Part shown: positions 60,701-64,000 of the stretch, piece after piece
Numbering within the stretch: position 1 is the first letter of the stretch
How the letters are laid out: the number at the start of each line of letters is the position of its first letter
NCBI GenBank assembly: GCA_034008185.1
Contig: CM067086.1
Coordinates: forward strand, 1,550,001 to 1,614,000
Reading direction: 5' to 3'
Length of the DNA stretch: 64,000 nt
Origin: Gorsachius magnificus
Lineage: Eukaryota; Chordata; Aves; Pelecaniformes; Ardeidae
The notes under the pieces: generated by a model
Databases searched by the model: none
The model's input: the letters and a program-made list of their open reading frames with translations, nothing else
What the model was told of the DNA's origin: nothing
Position numbers and translations under genes: made by a program

Positions 60701-62379
60701 TCATGTTGGATCGGGATGGGAGCCGGCCCTTGCGGTGGTGGGAGGATGGACTGTCTCTGCTTGATCTTTTCTTGGTTTGCTCTACAAGGGAAACAACACA
60801 GAACAACCCTGTCAGTGACTGCCAATCCTGTGTCTGAGAGACTGGTGTGCTAATGCACCATTGTAAATGGGGCGCTTTTCCTTTTTTTTTTTTAACTCCC
60901 AGCTGTATCCTGCAGTACTTACTTGAGTGTCTGTGGCCGTATCTTCTTCCCATGCTTGTGGTCTGCCAGGGCACTTTCTATGTCCTCGTGAACCATCTCC
61001 GCCTCAGAGATAAAACAGGAATGTTTTTAAGGGCTTTGCTTTGGAAAGGACTGAGGGCTCTAAGCAGGCAAAGGAAGAAGGGGCTGGCAGACAGCTAGAA
61101 GTGTATTTTGTTCTTCGTTTCACACAAGCAAGGAGGGCTCACCTCCACTTCGTCGCAGTTGAAGAAGTGGATGTCAGGTTTGTGCTGCTCCGAATCCTGA
61201 CACACCAGGAGGAGGATGGAGGAATAGCGCATCTGATTCAGCACTGTTTGGCAGTGCTGGACTGTCGGCAGAGGGAAGTCCTCCAGCTCCTCCTGGAAGA
61301 GAAAGAGGAAAGGGGTCAGGTGATGGGGAACTGATGGGGAATGGTCCTGTGTATGAACTCCCGGGATCCCTGTTTGAGGAGAGAGACCTGGCAGAGCTTG
61401 TGCTTCTCAGCAGCAGTTTGCTGGGCTCTTCAAAGATATGTGTGAAGGTTTGCAGAAGGGCAGTGGCTTGGGACTGCGGAATAGGAGAGAGGTGGATGGC
61501 AAACAGAGGTGAGCTCTTGCTCTCCTCTGAGTCCTGAATATGGGGTCTAGCATGAGACTTCAATAACTTGAGCTCTGTTGCTCATGATCATCTTATTGCT
61601 GTGCTCTACCTGTACCAGTACACTTGTCATGCATCCCAGCAGAGCACTGGGAGGAAAGATGCTTTCTGTGAGGGGCTTATGCTCCCACTGTCTCCTTGGA
61701 TGACCTTGGGCTGATATTCTGTTGTTTCTCATGGCTAAAGTCAGGGCAGCACCACTCCTTTCCCACTGTCTGGCTGCTCTTTCCCCTCAGGTGCCCAGTG
61801 TGCATGTACATGTATTGTCTGTCAAAACAGGGCACTGTTCTCAGGCAGGTGATCCTGCGTGTCACTTAATTGCAAGTAATATGTCCTTCCCTCTCTGCTT
61901 ATGCTTTATGCAGATCTCTGTGGACCTGTAAGTCTGCGCTGCTCCCACAGAAAGCAGCTTTACTGTTGGCCTGGAGCACAGCTCAAGGTATCTTTCACCT
62001 GGAGTATCTGTGCTCTGGAGCCATGAATAAATCATTCCACACCTACCTGCCCTTCGAATTAGAGTCAGCCAGCCCCCGCACACCTAGGAGTGGATTTTGG
62101 TAGTGATTTGCTCTTGTTTGGATTCCTTAGAAGTGGCCCTCCCAGGCAAAATGGGAAGGGCACACAACTGCACCCCATGTGTCGACCTGTGGGTAGCTCT
62201 TGCAGAGCTCTGGGTACCTGCGACTCGCAGTCCAGCAGGCGGATGGACTTGTCATTCACTTGCAGCAGCATCTCCTGCGTCCAAATCTTCTCTTTTGAGT
62301 TGAGCAAGATGAATTTTCGAATAGCATCGTCCACCGTCACGATGGACTCGCTCTTGTCCATGATGAACGTGGCCAAGTG
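42722..62379 (-). CDS. EPS8L2: EPS8L2, EPS8-like protein 2 (17 coding exons; 5' end outside window)
   Basis: Seventeen minus-strand exons between 62379 and 42722 join in one frame of 678 residues plus stop. Human EPS8L2 has 715, so roughly the first 55 residues lie beyond base 64000. Numbering from the first visible codon: PTB domain about 1-130; proline-rich [12 protein letters not shown] about 150; helical central region with a basic [12 protein letters not shown] stretch about 232-245; SH3 domain about 445-496 ([16 protein letters not shown]); SAM-like C-terminal domain about 585-650 ([23 protein letters not shown]). EPS8-family proteins link receptor signalling to actin: they bind actin and Rac-GEF complexes, and EPS8L2 supports hair-cell stereocilia in mammals. 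Similarity to EPS8L2 exceeds that to my recall of EPS8, EPS8L1 or EPS8L3. The linker after the SH3 is longer than in human. Confidence 0.96.
43156..43288 (-). CDS. EPS8L2: EPS8L2 exon, SAM-like domain part 2
   Basis: It encodes [20 protein letters not shown] and then [20 protein letters not shown]. The donor is GTAAGT at phase 0. This is the most conserved C-terminal block of EPS8L proteins. Confidence 0.96.
44083..44266 (-). CDS. EPS8L2: EPS8L2 exon, SAM-like domain part 1
   Basis: It encodes [20 protein letters not shown] and then [20 protein letters not shown]. The acceptor is TTTCCCCAG with phase 1 in, and the donor GTAAGA with phase 2 out. Confidence 0.95.
46933..47065 (-). CDS. EPS8L2: EPS8L2 linker exon after SH3 (enlarged)
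   Basis: It encodes a 44-residue linker containing [19 protein letters not shown], which aligns with human KYWGPASPTHKLPPSFPGNK. The acceptor TCTAACCAG has a good pyrimidine stretch and gives phase 0. The donor GTATGT gives phase 1, exactly what the flanking exons need. The human exon appears to carry about 23 residues here, so this one is extended at both ends. A closer CAG acceptor at 47042 would break the frame. Confidence 0.85.
47630..47737 (-). CDS. EPS8L2: EPS8L2 exon, SH3 domain part 2
   Basis: It encodes [20 protein letters not shown], then VPYNIL and an acidic tail ending in EELEQ. The WWK and GYVPYNIL motifs are core SH3 ligand-groove elements. The donor CAG|GTCTGT is weak. The alternative at 47618 (GTGATA) would add four residues in frame. 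Confidence 0.9.
48815..48926 (-). CDS. EPS8L2: EPS8L2 exon, SH3 domain part 1
   Basis: It encodes [20 protein letters not shown] and then [17 protein letters not shown]. The acceptor is TCCTGCAG (phase 2 in) and the donor GTAAGC (phase 0 out). The [13 protein letters not shown] block is nearly identical in human. Confidence 0.96.
48927..52730 (-). other. EPS8L2 intron, nothing else recognised
   Basis: A 3.8 kb intron between the variable linker exon and the SH3 exon. It holds poly-T/poly-A tracts (49135-49155, 49758-49772, 51525-51538, 51970-51985) but no repeat or exon that I can identify. Confidence 0.6.
52731..52846 (-). CDS. EPS8L2: EPS8L2 exon, variable linker before SH3
   Basis: It encodes [20 protein letters not shown] and then [15 protein letters not shown]. 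It is poorly conserved with human in sequence, but phase (0 in, 2 out), the acceptor TTTCCAG and the donor GTAACG fit between its neighbours. Confidence 0.85.
53229..53355 (-). CDS. EPS8L2: EPS8L2 exon, EWPRE block
   Basis: It encodes [20 protein letters not shown] and then [16 protein letters not shown], matching human EWPREPQVPLYVPKF and GWEPP. The donor GTTAGT is acceptable. Confidence 0.95.
53528..53676 (-). CDS. EPS8L2: EPS8L2 exon, central helical region
   Basis: It encodes [20 protein letters not shown] and then [18 protein letters not shown] to TRS. It is strongly conserved with human and has a good GTGAGG donor. Confidence 0.96.
54719..54793 (-). CDS. EPS8L2: EPS8L2 exon, 25 residues
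   Basis: It encodes [20 protein letters not shown] and then GPLEL, phase 0 on both sides. Human has [20 protein letters not shown]. The donor is GTAATC. Confidence 0.96.
54794..57305 (-). other. EPS8L2 intron with one CR1 fragment
   Basis: A 2.5 kb intron. Apart from the CR1 tail at 56732-56955, I see nothing identifiable. Open frames here (for example plus 55958-56503) have no splice support. Confidence 0.6.
56732..56955 (+). mobile_element. CR1 LINE 3' fragment in EPS8L2 intron
   Basis: The plus strand matches the last 220 or so bases of CR1: the ORF2 C-terminal stretch (GLPREGV-like), the GGTTTAGTGGTGGGATGGCA segment, and the tail with ATTCTATGAT. It lies antisense to EPS8L2. Confidence 0.95.
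57306..57394 (-). CDS. EPS8L2: EPS8L2 exon, 29 codons
   Basis: It encodes [20 protein letters not shown] and then KTKLAFNLL, matching human [19 protein letters not shown]. Phase 1 in, phase 0 out; donor GTAAGA. The acceptor CATAAAAG is purine-rich and weak. Confidence 0.95.
57752..57878 (-). CDS. EPS8L2: EPS8L2 exon, basic helical region
   Basis: It encodes [20 protein letters not shown] and then [20 protein letters not shown]. The lysine-rich end resembles the human QRKKGKKKGKK stretch. Sites are CCTCACAG acceptor and GTACAG donor. Confidence 0.96.
58370..58449 (-). CDS. EPS8L2: EPS8L2 exon, AQKIEKET block
   Basis: It encodes [20 protein letters not shown] and then KIEKET. The first half is Ser/His-rich and variable; the second matches human. 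The donor GTTGGT is weaker than average but frame-consistent. Confidence 0.93.
58450..60641 (-). other. EPS8L2 intron, nothing else recognised
   Basis: A 2.2 kb intron between the AQKIEKET exon and the proline-rich exon. It is unique sequence with no identifiable repeat or extra exon. Confidence 0.6.
60642..60781 (-). CDS. EPS8L2: EPS8L2 exon, proline-rich block
   Basis: It encodes [20 protein letters not shown] and then [10 protein letters not shown], matching human [20 protein letters not shown]. The [10 protein letters not shown] run is a plausible SH3-ligand segment. Confidence 0.95.
60923..61002 (-). CDS. EPS8L2: EPS8L2 exon, end of PTB domain
   Basis: It encodes [20 protein letters not shown] and then IRPQTL. 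The acceptor TCTCTGAG and donor GTAAGT fit phases 0 and 2. Human has [20 protein letters not shown]. Confidence 0.96.
61143..61292 (-). CDS. EPS8L2: EPS8L2 exon, PTB domain part 2
   Basis: It encodes [20 protein letters not shown] and then [19 protein letters not shown] to CDEVE. Sites are CTCTTCCAG and GTGAGC, phase 0 on both sides. Confidence 0.97.
62218..62379 (-). CDS. EPS8L2: EPS8L2 exon, PTB domain part 1 (first exon in window)
   Basis: It encodes [20 protein letters not shown] and then [20 protein letters not shown]. The acceptor CAACTTCAG shows that it is internal. The preceding human block (KKYSNSNVIMHETSQYHVQ) was not found up to base 64000. Confidence 0.97.
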
Positions 62380-64000
62380 CTGAAGTTGGGAGAAGAGGAG
62401 GAGAAGACACATTAAAAAGCTTTGATGTGTGTACCATAAATCAGCGGTGAAGCCATCTCTAAAGGCTTGAACTACTGTTTGCTCTTTACAGCACAGGCAT
62501 GAAAGGGTTACTGGTTGTTAATACCAGCCTGTCCGTGGTGGTGAAAGAGTAGGGTTTCGTAATGCAGCAAGGGTTTTCATAACGAGTTTCACCACTTGCA
62601 TATTTATCTCACCATATGTCAATTCTAACAGCACTGGCCTGGCCTCCGTCCAGCAGAGTGTGCTTGCAAATGCATTGTATACACGAGTTAGTCCTTAGGC
62701 TTTTCTGAAACTGGCTTGAAAGTTTAAATACAGCAGTTAAACTTCCCTTGCCATGCTAAAAGCACTTGTGTTCTGCTCATCTCATGTAGCAGGCTTCCCT
62801 GCGTGGAATTTGCCCCAGGCAAAGAGCTCACACAGGCCATGGGCAAATGTTCGTCCTCTGCGCCAAGGTGGGATCCATGCAATGTGTGGGCTTTGGCTGG
62901 GTCCCCTAATTCATCAGGGCAGCACAGCTGCACCAGAGAGCTTCTGCACTGTCCTATAAACCCAGGTCGGGGCTCTGCCCACTGCCAGCCCAGCTCCCGT
63001 GCTGTCCTCCCCTCTTGTGCTGCCTTGTGTGTGCCCTTGGGCTGGGAGCAGCTCAGGTAAGGTGGTAACATCCCAGACATGACTGCACTCCCGTGCTTTC
63101 CCATCCCTGCTCTAACTGTGTCCTGAAGCGCGTGGCGATCCAAGCCTTGCACTTGGCACTCCTATTTATGAAGAATTTGTATAATCAAGGTGCACCTGCA
63201 GGCTTTGGACTGCTCCTGGAGCTCTGTGTGAGGGGAATGCTGGGCAGGGCAGGGAGGCAGCTGCAGGAAGAAGTGTGTGGCATCCAAATGCATGTGTGCT
63301 CCCCCCTTCAGCAGTAGGTGAAGGCCACTTGAGAAATTTTTGGTAATTTATCTCCACTCTGATCAGCAGGCGCTGAGCGCAAGCGCTGCTCTCTGTGAAT
63401 GGGGAGAACGCAGGTCTGCCAGCAGAGGGGACTGCAAGGCAGGAGAAGCTGGGAGCCTCGCCTGCTCAGAGCAGCCAGGCTGTTTTCTGTGCGGTTGTCC
63501 CTGTGCGAGTGACAGCACAGCCAGGCCATGTGTTCAGGTGACAACAGGGGAAGGGAAAAAATTCAGGAAGGAAAAGGAAATGGTCCCGTTTCACCTTGTT
63601 CCCTCTGCTGCCCTGCTGTGTTCCTGTTGAGGAGAAGGGAAAGGAGAAAGTGCCCAACTGGGAAAGCAGCTGAAGCTTTTCCCTGTTGTAACCAACTTTC
63701 TCCAGGAGAAAAAGGCAGGAGGTTTTTGGTGGACCCCATTAATCCTTCTGGCAGGGAGACCCAGGTACTGCTGGTAGAGCAGATGCATTACGTGTGTTTG
63801 CTGTGGGTCTGGGTGCGGCAACTCCAGAAACAGTCCTGCCCAGCATTTGGCGTTTGTGTGGATGGCAGCAGTGGAAACTCCTGCATGTCTTTGATGCACA
63901 AATCCTGCAGCCTGGTTTCAAAGCAAGAGCTGGAAAAATGGGATGTGTTTAAAGCAAGCCACAAATTGGGATGTGAAATTTGGAGAGGCTCTTCGTTGTC
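62380..64000 (-). other. EPS8L2 5' intron, continues past window
   Basis: This lies upstream of the first visible EPS8L2 exon. I looked on the minus strand for the conserved N-terminal block of the family and did not find it. Open frames on both strands here have no family similarity. Confidence 0.6.

Noticed and set aside
1..64000. tRNA, rRNA, CRISPR array, prokaryotic operon or viral insertion
   Set aside because: I saw no cloverleaf-type conserved boxes, no regularly spaced repeats and no retroviral or other viral protein motifs. The repeats present are CR1 LINE pieces and simple tracts.

Overview
The window is vertebrate nuclear DNA, almost certainly from a bird. It has intron-bearing genes with GT-AG splice sites and CpG-island promoters. 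The only recognisable interspersed repeats are CR1 LINE fragments with the typical avian 3' end. Three protein-coding genes can be reconstructed exon by exon from reading frame, splice phase and similarity to the vertebrate families. Most other open frames are chance ORFs or antisense shadows.

Layout. 1-7840: no gene seen; unique sequence with a few A/T tracts, short tandem duplications and isolated AATAAA hexamers. 7843-8400: CpG island and GATD1 promoter with a palindromic NRF1-type site. 8141-14541 (+): GATD1, 8 coding exons, 218 codons, 3'UTR to about 15145. 15146-30690: convergent intergenic space with three CR1 fragments, the largest a dead 1.3 kb reverse-transcriptase piece. 31417-38890 (-): TALDO1 (transaldolase), 8 coding exons, 337 codons, all three catalytic residues present, with a CpG-island promoter carrying three CCAAT boxes. 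39384: YY1-type motif facing the other way, a possible divergent start. 42722-62379 (-): EPS8L2, 17 coding exons giving 678 residues of continuous frame; its 5' exons lie beyond base 64000. 56732-56955: a CR1 tail in an EPS8L2 intron.

The order EPS8L2-TALDO1-GATD1, with GATD1 opposite to the other two, is that of human chromosome 11p15.5, so this is an ordinary conserved synteny block. The genes do not form one pathway. TALDO1 is a cytosolic enzyme of the non-oxidative pentose phosphate pathway. EPS8L2 is an actin-regulatory adaptor (PTB, SH3 and SAM-like C-terminal domain). GATD1 is a DJ-1/PfpI-like fold protein of unclear function whose nucleophile-elbow cysteine appears replaced. I saw no RNA gene, CRISPR array or new defence-type system. 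The most useful leads are the GATD1 elbow change, an enlarged EPS8L2 linker exon, several weak splice donors and the possible divergent transcript at TALDO1.
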